Source: Solimonas sp041659605
GTDB taxonomy: Bacteria > Pseudomonadota > Gammaproteobacteria > Nevskiales > Nevskiaceae
DNA: 64,000 nt
NCBI GenBank assembly: GCA_041659605.1
Contig: JBAZXW010000003.1
Span: 124,001 to 188,000, forward strand
Reading direction: 5' to 3'
Shown: positions 29,400 to 39,489 of the stretch, piece after piece
Position numbering within the stretch: position 1 is the first letter of the stretch
How the letters are laid out: each line of letters starts with the position of its first letter
The notes under the pieces: generated by a model
What the model was told of the DNA's origin: nothing
Database searches by the model: none
The model's input: only the letters and a program-made list of their open reading frames with translations
Position numbers and translations under genes: made by a program

Positions 29400-32300
29400 A
29401 TGCGCGGCCCCGTGCAGCCGACCTCGTCGCACTTGTTTGATCCCGCCGCCGCCCGCCGCCGTCTCGATGTCCTGCGCGAACAGATGCTCGCGCGCGATGC
29501 GCAGCGCTTCGCGCGCCTGCTGAGCGGCGCCGATCCGCGCCGCTTCGACGGCGCGCGTCTTGAGCGCGACCTGCAACACGCACTGCTGCGCGGCGAGAAC
29601 CGGCGGCGCCTGCTGCCGCAGCAGCTCGATTACCCGCCCGAGCTGCCGGTGGTGCAGGCCCGCGACGAGCTGCTGCGCGCGATCCGCGAACACCAGGTCG
29701 TCGTCGTCTGCGGTGAGACCGGCTCCGGCAAGACCACGCAACTGCCCAAGCTGTGCCTGGAACTGGGCCGCGGCGGGCGCGGACTGATCGGCCACACGCA
29801 GCCGCGGCGCCTGGCCGCGCGCAGCGTCGCCAACCGCATCGCGCAGGAACTGGGCACGCGGATCGGCGAGGGCGTCGGCTACGAGACGCGCTTCGACCGC
29901 CGCGTCTCCGAGCGCAGCCTGGTCAAGCTGATGACCGACGGCATCCTGCTCGCCGAGCTGGGTCGCGATCACCTGCTGACGAACTACGACACGATCATCC
30001 TCGACGAGGCGCACGAACGCAGCCTCAACATCGACTTCCTGCTCGGCTGGCTCAAGCGCATCCTGCCGCAGCGGCCCGACCTGAAACTAATCGTGACCTC
30101 GGCGACGCTCGATCCGGAGCGCCTGTCGCGCCACTTCGACAACGCACCGATTCTCGAAGTCTCCGGCCGCACCTATCCAGTGGAGATGCGCTACCGCCCG
30201 GTCGGCGAGGACGCGGATGTCGAGGACGCGATCGCGGGCGCGGTCGACGAGTTGTGGAGCCGCTCCACCAGTGGCGACATATTGGTCTTCCTGCCCGGCG
30301 AGCGCGAGATCCGCGACACCGCGCGCGTGCTGTCCGGGCGCTTTCCGCGCGCCGAGGTGCTGCCGCTGTATTCGCGGCTCGCGGCCACGGCGCAGGACCA
30401 GGTGTTCACACGCGCCAAGGCACCGCGCATCGTGCTCGCCACGAACGTCGCCGAAACCTCGCTGACCGTCCCCGGCATCCGCTACGTCGTCGACACCGGC
30501 GCCGCGCGCATCAACCGCTTCGCGCCGCGCACCGGCGTGCAGCAGCTGCAGATCGAAGGCGTGTCGCAGGCCGCGGCGAATCAGCGCGCCGGCCGCTGCG
30601 GGCGGCTCGGACCGGGCATCTGCATCCGGCTCTACGCGGAGGACGAGTTCGCCGCGCGGCCGGCCTTCACCGATCCGGAGATCAAGCGCGCGAACCTGGC
30701 CGGCGTCATCCTGCAGATGGCCGCGCTGGGCCTGGGCCACGTCGACGAGTTTCCCTGGGTCGAGCCGCCCGATGGTCGCCACGTCGCCGAGGCCTATCGC
30801 GTGCTGCAGACGCTCGGCGCCTTCGACGACAGCGGCCAGCTGACGACGCTGGGTCGCGAACTGGCACGCTTGCCGCTCGATCCGCGCATCGCGCGCATCG
30901 CGCTCGCCGGCCGCGGCACGCCGGTCGAGACCGAAGTCTTCGTACTCGCCGCCGCGCTGTCGGTGCAGGACCCGCACGAAGTGCCGTCGGAGGCGCAGGA
31001 CGCCGCACGCGAGAAACACGCGCAATGGCGCCACCGGCGCTCGGACTTCCTGTCGCTGCTGCTGCTCTGGCAGCGCTGGCGCGACTGGAGCAAGGCATCG
31101 TCCAACCGCCAGCTGCGGCGCGTGTGCCACGACCATTTCGTGTCCTTCCTGCGCATGGAGGAGTGGGAAGCGGTGTACAAGCAGATCGTCGATCTGCTTG
31201 CCGGCCCCGCGCGCGCACCTGTAGGAGCGGCCCATGGCCGCGATGCTGTGCCTGGATCGCGGCCACGGGCCGCTCCTACAACGGACTGGACCGTCGAGTC
31301 GCTGGAAGGCTTGTACGCGGCGATCCACCAAGCCCTGCTCGCCGGCCTGATCGACCACATCGGCCAGAAGATCCCGGAGCAGCCGGAGTACCAGGGCCCC
31401 AAAGGCCGGCGCTTCCGCCTGCATCCCGGTTCGGCACTCGCAAAGAAATCGCCCGGCTGGGTGATGAGCGCACAGCTGGCGCAGACCTCGCGCCTGTTCG
31501 CGCGCACGAATGCCGCGATCGAGCCGGAGTGGCTGGAACAGGTCGGCGGGCATCTGATCAAGCGCGCGCTGCTGCATCCGGAATGGAACCCGGAGCGCGG
31601 CGAGGTCAGTGCGACCGAGCACCTGAGCCTTCTGGGCCTGCCACTGGTCACCCGGCCGCGCCACTACGGCTCGACCCATCCGCGCGAGGCGCGCGCGATC
31701 TTCATCCGCGAGGCGCTCGTTGGCGGCCGCATCCCCAAGAAACCGGCCTTCCTCGAGCACAACTTCGCGGTGATCGAGGCGATCCGCGACAAGGAAGCGC
31801 GCCTGCGGCGTCCCGATCTGCTGGCCGACGACGAGCACTTCGCCGGCTGGTACGACGCCCGCCTGCCGCCGGACATCTGCACGACGGCCGCACTCAAGCG
31901 CGCGCTCAAGGACGCGGGTCTCGCCACCGCACTCAACTTTGAAGAGCGCGACGCACTGCGACCCGGCGCCAAGGCCGACGTGTCGGACCTGTTCCCGGAT
32001 CACCTCGACTTCGGCGAGGTGCACATCCGCCTGAGCTATCACCACGATCCCGGTGCCGAGCACGACGGCGTCACCTTCCACATCCCGCTGGCCTACGTGC
32101 ACGCGCTGCCGCAGGCGGCCTTCGACTGGCTGGTGCCGGGTCTGCGTGTCGCCAAGTTCGAGGCGTTGATCCGCACGCTGCCGAACCGGCTGCGCCGCGC
32201 ATTCACCCCGGCGGCCGAGTTCGCCGGCGCCGCGGCAGCGCGGCTCGATCCGCCGCAGGGCGAGCTGTTGCCTGCGTTGTGCGGCGCGCTGAGTGCGATG

Positions 32301-33299
32301 ACCGGCACCCCCGTCGCGCCCGCGGACTTCGACGTCGAGCGCATCGACGCCCATCTGCAGCCGCGCTTCCAGCTCGAAGACGAGCGCGGCCAGGTGCTGG
32401 GCATCGGCGATTCGCTGGCGGCGCTGCAGGATCGCTATAGCGGCGCGGCGCGGCGTGCGCTCAACACCGCCGCGGCCGGCGACGAGACGCTCAAGCGCTG
32501 GAGCCGCGAAAATCTGAGCGACTGGGACTTCGACGATCTGCCGGACTCCGTGCGCCTGGCCGGCGGCGGACATGCGTTTCCCGCCCTCGCGGTCGACAAC
32601 GGCCGCGTCGACCTGCGCCTGTTCGAGTCGGCCGAGGCCGCGGCCGCGGCGCACCGCGAAGGCGTGCGTGCCTTGCTGCTGGCGCGGATGCCGGATCGCC
32701 TGCGCGACCTCGGCAAATCCGTGCGCAGCAAGCTCGGACTGCTGTCGCCGGCGTTCACGCTCGATCTCGACGCGCTGAGCCGACAGCTGGCCGAGCGCAG
32801 CGTCGCCAGCACGATGCATGACGGCCCGCTGCGAACGCGGGTCGAGTTCCAGGCCGCGCTGGAAAAGCGCGGCGCGTTTTCGATGGACGCGCAGCAGCGC
32901 CTCGACGACGTGGTGCGCTGGCTCACGCGCGCGCGCGAGTTGCGCGCGCGCATCAAGGCCGCCGCCGGCCGCTGGCCGGCCTCGCTCGCGGACCTGCAGT
33001 CCCAGCTGGACAGCCTTTTTTCAACGGACTTCGTCCGCGGCATCCCCGACGCGCAGTGGCCGCGCATCGCGCTGTACCTGCGTGCGGTGGACGTGCGCCT
33101 CGAACGCCTGGCCAACAAGCCCGCGCGCGACGAGGATCTGACCCGAGAGCTTGCGCCGCTCGTCGCCGCCTTGCCGGGGCCGTTCCATGGCGCGCGCTGG
33201 CTCCTGGAGGAGTGGCGTATCGCCTTGTTCGCACAGGAGTTGCGCGCCCAGTCCGCGCCGTCGGCGGCGCGCATACGCGAGCTGATTGCGGGCCGCTGA
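29400..33299 (+). CDS. hrpA: ATP-dependent RNA helicase HrpA
   Basis: DEAH-box 3'-5' helicase that rescues stalled ribosomes and processes some mRNAs. 1299 aa, the usual size. Motif I is GETGSGKTTQLPK, motif II DEAHERSLNIDF, motif III SATLD, motif VI near QRAGRCGR; the HrpA-specific C-terminal half follows. A 61-base REP element lies inside the gene at 31220-31280 and adds about 20 residues (GAAHGRD...) in a linker without breaking the frame. The ATG at 29400 sits at the end of the cyclase region. Confidence 0.95.
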   Translation: MRGPVQPTSSHLFDPAAARRRLDVLREQMLARDAQRFARLLSGADPRRFDGARLERDLQHALLRGENRRRLLPQQLDYPPELPVVQARDELLRAIREHQVVVVCGETGSGKTTQLPKLCLELGRGGRGLIGHTQPRRLAARSVANRIAQELGTRIGEGVGYETRFDRRVSERSLVKLMTDGILLAELGRDHLLTNYDTIILDEAHERSLNIDFLLGWLKRILPQRPDLKLIVTSATLDPERLSRHFDNAPILEVSGRTYPVEMRYRPVGEDADVEDAIAGAVDELWSRSTSGDILVFLPGEREIRDTARVLSGRFPRAEVLPLYSRLAATAQDQVFTRAKAPRIVLATNVAETSLTVPGIRYVVDTGAARINRFAPRTGVQQLQIEGVSQAAANQRAGRCGRLGPGICIRLYAEDEFAARPAFTDPEIKRANLAGVILQMAALGLGHVDEFPWVEPPDGRHVAEAYRVLQTLGAFDDSGQLTTLGRELARLPLDPRIARIALAGRGTPVETEVFVLAAALSVQDPHEVPSEAQDAAREKHAQWRHRRSDFLSLLLLWQRWRDWSKASSNRQLRRVCHDHFVSFLRMEEWEAVYKQIVDLLAGPARAPVGAAHGRDAVPGSRPRAAPTTDWTVESLEGLYAAIHQALLAGLIDHIGQKIPEQPEYQGPKGRRFRLHPGSALAKKSPGWVMSAQLAQTSRLFARTNAAIEPEWLEQVGGHLIKRALLHPEWNPERGEVSATEHLSLLGLPLVTRPRHYGSTHPREARAIFIREALVGGRIPKKPAFLEHNFAVIEAIRDKEARLRRPDLLADDEHFAGWYDARLPPDICTTAALKRALKDAGLATALNFEERDALRPGAKADVSDLFPDHLDFGEVHIRLSYHHDPGAEHDGVTFHIPLAYVHALPQAAFDWLVPGLRVAKFEALIRTLPNRLRRAFTPAAEFAGAAAARLDPPQGELLPALCGALSAMTGTPVAPADFDVERIDAHLQPRFQLEDERGQVLGIGDSLAALQDRYSGAARRALNTAAAGDETLKRWSRENLSDWDFDDLPDSVRLAGGGHAFPALAVDNGRVDLRLFESAEAAAAAHREGVRALLLARMPDRLRDLGKSVRSKLGLLSPAFTLDLDALSRQLAERSVASTMHDGPLRTRVEFQAALEKRGAFSMDAQQRLDDVVRWLTRARELRARIKAAAGRWPASLADLQSQLDSLFSTDFVRGIPDAQWPRIALYLRAVDVRLERLANKPARDEDLTRELAPLVAALPGPFHGARWLLEEWRIALFAQELRAQSAPSAARIRELIAGR
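31220..31280. repeat. REP-type palindromic element inserted in hrpA
   Basis: The ends TGTAGGAGCGG (31220) and CCGCTCCTACA (to 31280) are perfect inverted repeats, with an inner pair CATGGCCGCGAT / ATCGCGGCCACG. This is the common form of interspersed palindromes usually found between genes. Here it is read through as part of HrpA (Val-Gly-Ala-Ala-His-Gly...). The second arm matches the repeat at 17832. Confidence 0.85.
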
Positions 33300-33369
33300 T
33301 CCGTCGCACCGCTCAAGAATCCGCACACAGCGTCGCTATGTTTGCACGAGCAGCCTTGCGTGCAGGTCC

Positions 33370-34059
33370 ATGCGTGTTCCCGACATCAATCTGAATCCAG
33401 CGACGGTTGCACCGGCCCCGGTGCCGGTGACACCGCCGCCGGTGGCGGTTGCGGTGCCGGTGACGCCGCCGCCGTCGATCGGCCAGGACCTGCTGCATCT
33501 GTCGTCGGATGCCGCCGCGCTCGGGCGAACCGGCACGAGTGCTCCGCCGGCGCTGCGGGTGCTGGTCCAGGGACTGCTGCAGGTCCTGACCGGCAACCAA
33601 CCGCTGCCGCCGGACTTGTCCGTCGCCGAGTCCGCGCCGCATCTGCCCCCGCAGAGCGGCGACGCACTCGTACTGCACATCCGCGTCCGGCTGATCACGC
33701 CCGAGGGCGAGCGCCAGGTCATGCGCGTGGAACTGACACTGCACCCCGGACTGATCCGCTATGCGCCGCAGCTTGCGGCCGCCTTGTCGGAGTCCATCGT
33801 CGGCGCCGCGGGCACAGTCCCGATCGTCCAGCTGACACAGCTGCCACCACCACAGGTGCTCGGCTTCCAGCTGGCGCTCAGCCCGGCGGCGCTGTGGCCG
33901 CTGAGTGTCACCATCGCCGCCGGCGAACTGCGCCTGCGCCCGGCCGACGCACCGGAAGAGGCCGACGAGAGCGAGGGAGATTCTGAGTGCGACCAGTCGG
34001 TGGGACAGAATGTGCGTACCTGGCTGGACCTGCACCGGGAGCGGCAGGCGCGGCGCTGA
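33370..34059 (+). CDS. Hypothetical protein with proline-rich N-terminus
   Basis: 229 aa; I do not recognise the family. The first ~40 residues are Pro/Val/Ala rich (PVPVTPPPVAVAVPVTPPP), and there is no signal peptide. A helical stretch LRVLVQGLLQVLTG follows, then a mostly beta region (ALVLHIRVRLITPEGERQVMRVELTLH) and an acidic patch EEADESEGDSE near the C-terminus. The general pattern recalls FliK-like or secretion-associated hook-length proteins, but this is weak. It lies between hrpA and pyrF on the same strand. The ATG at 33370 is preferred to an upstream frame with no conserved features. Confidence 0.6.
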   Translation: MRVPDINLNPATVAPAPVPVTPPPVAVAVPVTPPPSIGQDLLHLSSDAAALGRTGTSAPPALRVLVQGLLQVLTGNQPLPPDLSVAESAPHLPPQSGDALVLHIRVRLITPEGERQVMRVELTLHPGLIRYAPQLAAALSESIVGAAGTVPIVQLTQLPPPQVLGFQLALSPAALWPLSVTIAAGELRLRPADAPEEADESEGDSECDQSVGQNVRTWLDLHRERQARR

Positions 34060-34108
34060 TCCTCTGTAGAATTGCGGTCACATCCCTCTTCCTGCCCGAG
34101 GAAGCGCC

Positions 34109-34855
34109 GTGCCGCCGTCCGATTCCCCGTCCCGAATCCCCCTCGACGAGCGCCTGATCGTCGCGCTCGATGTTGCCGCCGCGGCCCAGGCGCGCGAGCT
34201 GGTCGTGCGCCTGGGCGACAGCGCGCGCTTCTACAAGATCGGCCTCGAGCTGCTGATGGCCCCGGGTTTCTTCGAGCTGCTCGACTGGCTCAAGGCCGAG
34301 CACAAGAAGGTGTTCGTTGATCTCAAGTTCTTCGACATTCCCGAGACCGTCGCGCGCGCGGTGCGCAATCTCGCAGAGCGCGGCGCCGACTACTGCACCG
34401 TGCACGGCAACCAGTCGATCATGGAGGCGGCGGCGAAAGCCAAGTCCGGCGGCCTCAAGGTGCTCGCGGTGACCGCGCTCACCAGCCTCGACCAGGGCGA
34501 TCTGAACGACCTCGGCTTCACCTGCAACGTCGCCGACCTGGTGCTGTCGCGCGCGCGCCGCGCGCTGCAGGCCGGCTGCGACGGCGTCGTCTCGTCCGGA
34601 CTCGAAGTCGCGAAGTTGCGCGCCGAGGCGCCGCGCGAGCTGATCTGCGTGACGCCGGGCATCCGCCCGGTCGAGAACCGCGTCGAGGCCGACCAGAAGC
34701 GCATCATGACCCCGGCCGCCGCGATCGCCGCCGGCGCCGATCACCTGGTCGTCGGCCGCCCGATCCGCGACGCCGCCGATCCGCGCGCGATGACCGCCGC
34801 GATCCAGGCCGAAATCGCCGCCGCGGTTCAGGCGCGACTCAGTAACGCACGCTAA
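34109..34855 (+). CDS. pyrF: Orotidine 5'-phosphate decarboxylase
   Basis: Last step of UMP synthesis. 248 aa. The catalytic Asp-Lys-Asp set is seen in VFVDLKFFDIPETV. The start of the barrel is LIVALDVAAAAQA and the phosphate-binding end ITPGIRP-like (VTPGIRPVENRVEADQKRIMTP) with GADHLVVGRPI. The start is GTG at 34109 preceded by GAGGAAG. 12 bases before hemE. Confidence 0.95.
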   Translation: MPPSDSPSRIPLDERLIVALDVAAAAQARELVVRLGDSARFYKIGLELLMAPGFFELLDWLKAEHKKVFVDLKFFDIPETVARAVRNLAERGADYCTVHGNQSIMEAAAKAKSGGLKVLAVTALTSLDQGDLNDLGFTCNVADLVLSRARRALQAGCDGVVSSGLEVAKLRAEAPRELICVTPGIRPVENRVEADQKRIMTPAAAIAAGADHLVVGRPIRDAADPRAMTAAIQAEIAAAVQARLSNAR

Positions 34856-34867
34856 GGTTTAACCTCC

Positions 34868-35923
<1,056 letters not shown>

Positions 35924-35967
35924 GGCGGTCCTTGAGGCAAAAGACATAACAGGCGCGAGGTGCGGCG

Positions 35968-36900
35968 ATGCTATCGGTGATCTTTCCCCCGACGGTGATG
36001 GGCCTGCTGACCACGGTGTCCGTCGTCGCGTGGATGATCGTCAGCTTCATCCTGCTGTCGCCGGCGGCGCTGCTCAAGCTGATTCCGTATCCGCCGCTGC
36101 AGCGTGCCTGCAGCCGGTTCACCATCTGGATCGCCACCAACTGGGTGCGCAACGACAAACTGCTGCTGCGCCTGCTGCACGCGGTGCAGTGGGACGTCGA
36201 TCTGCGCGCCAGGCTGGAGCCGGGCAAGAATTACCTGCTGATCTCGAATCACCAGTCGTGCATCGACATCCTGGTGCTGTTCGATCTGCTGCACGCGCGC
36301 ACACCGTTCCCGCGCTTCTTCCTGAAATGGGAACTGATGTACATGCCGGTCATCGGCATTGCCTGCTGGGCGATGGACTTCCCGTTCATGCGTCGCCACG
36401 GCAAGAGCGCGCTCAAGGGCAACCCCGAGCTACGCAGCCAGGATCTCGAAACGACGCGGCGCGCCTGCGCGCTGTACAAGTCCGAGCCGGTCACGATCAT
36501 CAACTTCCTCGAAGGCACGCGCTTCACCGAGGCCAAGCGGATTGCGCGCCAGTCGCCGTATCGCCGCCTGCTGCGGCCCAAGGCCGCGGGCATGAGCTTC
36601 GCGCTCAACGCGATGGGCGAACAGTTCGCCGGCATCATCGACGTCACCATCGCCTACCAGCCGACCGACAAGCCGCTGCTGTGGAGCTTCGCCTGCGGCG
36701 AGCAGAACCAGCTTTCGGTGCACATGGACCTGCTGCCGATTCCGCAGGAGATGATGGCAGGCGACTACGAAAACGACGCCGAATTCCGCAAGCGCTTCCA
36801 GGCCTGGATCAACGGCATCTGGACGCGCAAGGACGCGCGCCTCGAACGCATGCTCACGCCGCGTCCGGCGATGCAGACGCAGCGGCCGGCGCACGGCTGA
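35968..36900 (+). CDS. Lysophospholipid acyltransferase family protein (YihG/PlsC type)
   Basis: Membrane acyltransferase, 310 aa. Motif I NHQSCIDILVL (NHx4D) and motif III FLEGTRFTEAKR are intact. An N-terminal helix (about 7-30) anchors it. The length and the EGTRFT segment resemble the YihG/YcaQ-like acyltransferases close to PlsC rather than PlsC itself. Follows hemE after 44 bases and converges on the AAA+ gene. Confidence 0.85.
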   Translation: MLSVIFPPTVMGLLTTVSVVAWMIVSFILLSPAALLKLIPYPPLQRACSRFTIWIATNWVRNDKLLLRLLHAVQWDVDLRARLEPGKNYLLISNHQSCIDILVLFDLLHARTPFPRFFLKWELMYMPVIGIACWAMDFPFMRRHGKSALKGNPELRSQDLETTRRACALYKSEPVTIINFLEGTRFTEAKRIARQSPYRRLLRPKAAGMSFALNAMGEQFAGIIDVTIAYQPTDKPLLWSFACGEQNQLSVHMDLLPIPQEMMAGDYENDAEFRKRFQAWINGIWTRKDARLERMLTPRPAMQTQRPAHG

Positions 36901-36906
36901 CGCCGC

Positions 36907-38382
36907 TCAGTCTCCGATGTTGTGCTGCCCGGCATCGCTCGCGGCCGGCAGAGGCGCGGCGCGCCTGACCGCGAGGTTGTCGACCGCATAGTCGATGAAA
37001 CGCTGTTCGAAATGCGCGGGCTGCTGCAGGAACCGGCAGGTGGCGACGATCTGGTCGACGATGAAGCGCGGGTGATAGGCAGCCAGTCCGAGGTGCCGGA
37101 TCGCGGTGATCCGGTGCACGATCGAGTCGAAGATCTCGTCGGTCAGTGCGATGTTTTCCTGGCGGCAGACGCGCTCGAAGATGCTGCGGTAGGAGGCCGG
37201 ATCCGGCGCACCGATCTCGAACTTGTACGGAAGACGCCGGAGGAACGCCGGGTCCATCAGATCTTCCGGATGCAGATTGGTCGAGAAGATCAGCAACTCC
37301 TCGAACGGAATCGCGAAGCTCTGCCCGGTGTGCAGCGTCAGATAGTCGATTCGATTCTCCAGCGGCACGATCCAGCGATTCAGCAGGCTCGCCGGCGGCA
37401 CCAGCTGCCGCCCGAAGTCGTCGATGACGAAGCATCCGCCCAGAGCTTTGACGTGCAGCGGCGCCTCGTAGAAATTCGCAACCGCATTGAACTGAAGATC
37501 CAGCATCTCCAGGGTGAGCTCTCCGCCGGCGACGATCACGGGGCGGACGCAGGCCACCCATCGCGGATCCGCGGCTTCGGCCCGCCGCAGCGAGAGACGG
37601 GCGGCCTGGGCGTCGTCGGCCGGCGCCTGCGGGCAGACATGCAGGTTGGGATCGAACACGCGGATGATGTTTCCGCCGACGAGCACGGCGTGGGGAATGT
37701 GCACGACGTCGTTGAAGATCCGCGAGATGCAATGAGCAACCGAGGTCTTGCCGTTGCCCGGCGGGCCATACAGCAGCATCGCCCTGCCCGAATTCAATGC
37801 GGGACCGATCTGCTCCAGGAATTGCTCGGTCACAACCAGTCCGCCGAAGGCGTCGCGAATGGTGTCGAGCGTCACCGCGCCGAGGCTGATCGCTTGAGCG
37901 CGGACCAGGCGGGTGAAGTCGTCGAGCGCAACCGGCGCCGGACCGGCATAACGGCTTTGCTCCAGCGCATCCTGCGCCGCGCGAGCGCCCGTATCCGTCA
38001 TCCCGTAACGCATCGCCCGATCACGTTCGCCCAAGGACTGCAGCAGCCCGCGGCCAACACCCATGGCGGCCAACTCCGCCACCAGGTGAAGCGGGAGTCT
38101 GATTGCCTCAGCGATCTGGGAAACGGTCTCCAGTCGCTCGACGTAGATCAGCTTGATCATCAGGTCGAGCAACACGGGGGGCTCGATATGCGTGTCGGCG
38201 AGACTCTCCGGTTCCGCGGGCACCCGCTGCAGAAACCGCTCCAGCGCCTGTGGCGACATTGCGCCGACTGCGACCAGGCTCTCGCCGAGCTTCTGGCCGC
38301 TGTCAGCTTGCCGGGCCAAGGCGGCCGCGACCTGCTCGCGACTTGCGAGGCCCGCTGCGATCAGAAGCTCACCCAGGCGCAT
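36907..38382 (-). CDS. AAA+ ATPase with N-terminal MshEN-type (c-di-GMP-binding) domain
   Basis: 491 aa. Residues 2-25 (RLGELLIAAG...) and 31-54 (KLGESLVAVG...) are two 24-residue motifs separated by five residues, the arrangement of the MshEN c-di-GMP-binding domain. A helical, winged-helix-like part follows (about 75-145). The AAA+ core has Walker A GPPGNGKTS (206-214), Walker B CFVIDDF (317-323), sensor FSTNL (366-370) and the arginine segment DPAFLRRLPYKFEI. It is not a GspE/PilB ATPase. ATG 38382 follows GAGCCGAGG. No partner gene is next to it; the target is unknown. Confidence 0.85.
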   Translation of the reverse strand: MRLGELLIAAGLASREQVAAALARQADSGQKLGESLVAVGAMSPQALERFLQRVPAEPESLADTHIEPPVLLDLMIKLIYVERLETVSQIAEAIRLPLHLVAELAAMGVGRGLLQSLGERDRAMRYGMTDTGARAAQDALEQSRYAGPAPVALDDFTRLVRAQAISLGAVTLDTIRDAFGGLVVTEQFLEQIGPALNSGRAMLLYGPPGNGKTSVAHCISRIFNDVVHIPHAVLVGGNIIRVFDPNLHVCPQAPADDAQAARLSLRRAEAADPRWVACVRPVIVAGGELTLEMLDLQFNAVANFYEAPLHVKALGGCFVIDDFGRQLVPPASLLNRWIVPLENRIDYLTLHTGQSFAIPFEELLIFSTNLHPEDLMDPAFLRRLPYKFEIGAPDPASYRSIFERVCRQENIALTDEIFDSIVHRITAIRHLGLAAYHPRFIVDQIVATCRFLQQPAHFEQRFIDYAVDNLAVRRAAPLPAASDAGQHNIGD

Positions 38383-38555
38383 CCTCGGCTCCGGTTCTGC
38401 GTGTATCCGGACGTGGTGTGGTATCGGTCGGAGTGTTCGCGGCTGGTCTGGCGTCGTTTGCAGACCGATGGACCCGCACGGACAAAACCGATGTCCCACG
38501 ACAGGATGGCCCCATCCGACCCGTTTGAGAAGGGCTCGGAGGGTGGTGCATTTGC

Positions 38556-39485
38556 CTATAGCAGCGCTGGGCGGGTTCCTGACCAGCGCCGCGCCAGCAG
38601 GCCGCCGGTGACCAGGTGCCAGACGCCCCACCAGGCGACGACCAGGGCCATGCCGCCGAGGTGCTGGAAGTAGGTGAAGATCAGCGTCAGGCCGAGCGCG
38701 GTGTTGTGGATGCCGGTTTCGAAAGTGATCGCGCGCCGCTCGGGCTCGCCGACGCGGAACAGCGTGGCGATCGAGTAACCCGTGGCGAGTGCGAGCGCGT
38801 TGTGCACCAGCACGAGCAGGAAGATCGTCGTCAGCGCCTGCCAGAAGATCGCGTAGTTGGCGGCGATCGCGAGCACCACGAACAGGAAGAACGCAAACAA
38901 GCCGAAGCGCTTCAGCGGCCGGCGCAAACGCGCCGCGATCGCCGGACGGCGCTCGGCGAGCGTCATGCCGGCGACGAGCGGAATCACCAGCGCGAAGAGG
39001 ATAGTGGTCACCAGCTCGGCGTAAGGCACCGAAACGGCCCGCATCGCCTCGCGCGTCGCCGGATGCAGCCCGCCCAGCAGCGCGAAAGTCAGCGGTGTGA
39101 CCACCGGCGACACCAGGCTGGAGATCGTCGTCATCGCCATCGACAGGCTGGTGCGGCCGCCGGCCCAGTGCGTCAGCACGTTGGACATGTTTCCGCCCGG
39201 GCAGGCGGCGGTCATCATCAGGCCCAGCGCGATGCTCGGCACCGGCTCGACGACGCTGATCAACGCGAAGGTCAGCAGCGGCAGCGCGACCAGCTGAGAC
39301 GACAGCCCGATCGCGACGATGCGCGGCTCGCGCAGCAGGCGCCGGAAGTCGGACAGCGTCAGCTCCAGCGCGACGCCGAACACGATCAGCGCAAGAATCA
39401 GCTGCAGCGCGAGCGCCGCGGTCGGGCTGAAGTGCAGCTGCACGCTGTCGATGCCAATCACGCCGGGATTCACGATGGGGTTCAC
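38556..39485 (-). CDS. Bile acid:sodium symporter (BASS) family transporter
   Basis: 309 aa with about nine to ten membrane helices. The family signature around GLMMTAACPGGNMSNVLTHWAGG holds the sodium-binding region. It starts MNPIVNPGVIG with no signal peptide. Substrate unknown; members carry bile acids, pantoate or other organic anions. Four bases after the TauE-like gene, so it is likely the last gene of the long leftward operon. It may or may not serve the pigment pathway. Confidence 0.85.
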   Translation of the reverse strand: MNPIVNPGVIGIDSVQLHFSPTAALALQLILALIVFGVALELTLSDFRRLLREPRIVAIGLSSQLVALPLLTFALISVVEPVPSIALGLMMTAACPGGNMSNVLTHWAGGRTSLSMAMTTISSLVSPVVTPLTFALLGGLHPATREAMRAVSVPYAELVTTILFALVIPLVAGMTLAERRPAIAARLRRPLKRFGLFAFFLFVVLAIAANYAIFWQALTTIFLLVLVHNALALATGYSIATLFRVGEPERRAITFETGIHNTALGLTLIFTYFQHLGGMALVVAWWGVWHLVTGGLLARRWSGTRPALL

Positions 39486-39489
39486 GGGT

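Noticed and set aside
31220..31280. Intein or frameshift in hrpA
   Set aside because: The inserted segment is only 61 bases, palindromic, and matches a repeat elsewhere in the window. It has no splicing motifs, and the frame stays open.
30087..32819. A 910-codon minus-strand frame opposite hrpA
   Set aside because: Antisense shadow; hrpA shows all DEAH helicase motifs on the plus strand.
38383..38555. Extension of the AAA+ ATPase N-terminus upstream of 38382
   Set aside because: The upstream frame is open to 38631 but overlaps the BASS gene and has no conserved features; the MshEN motif begins right at the chosen ATG.
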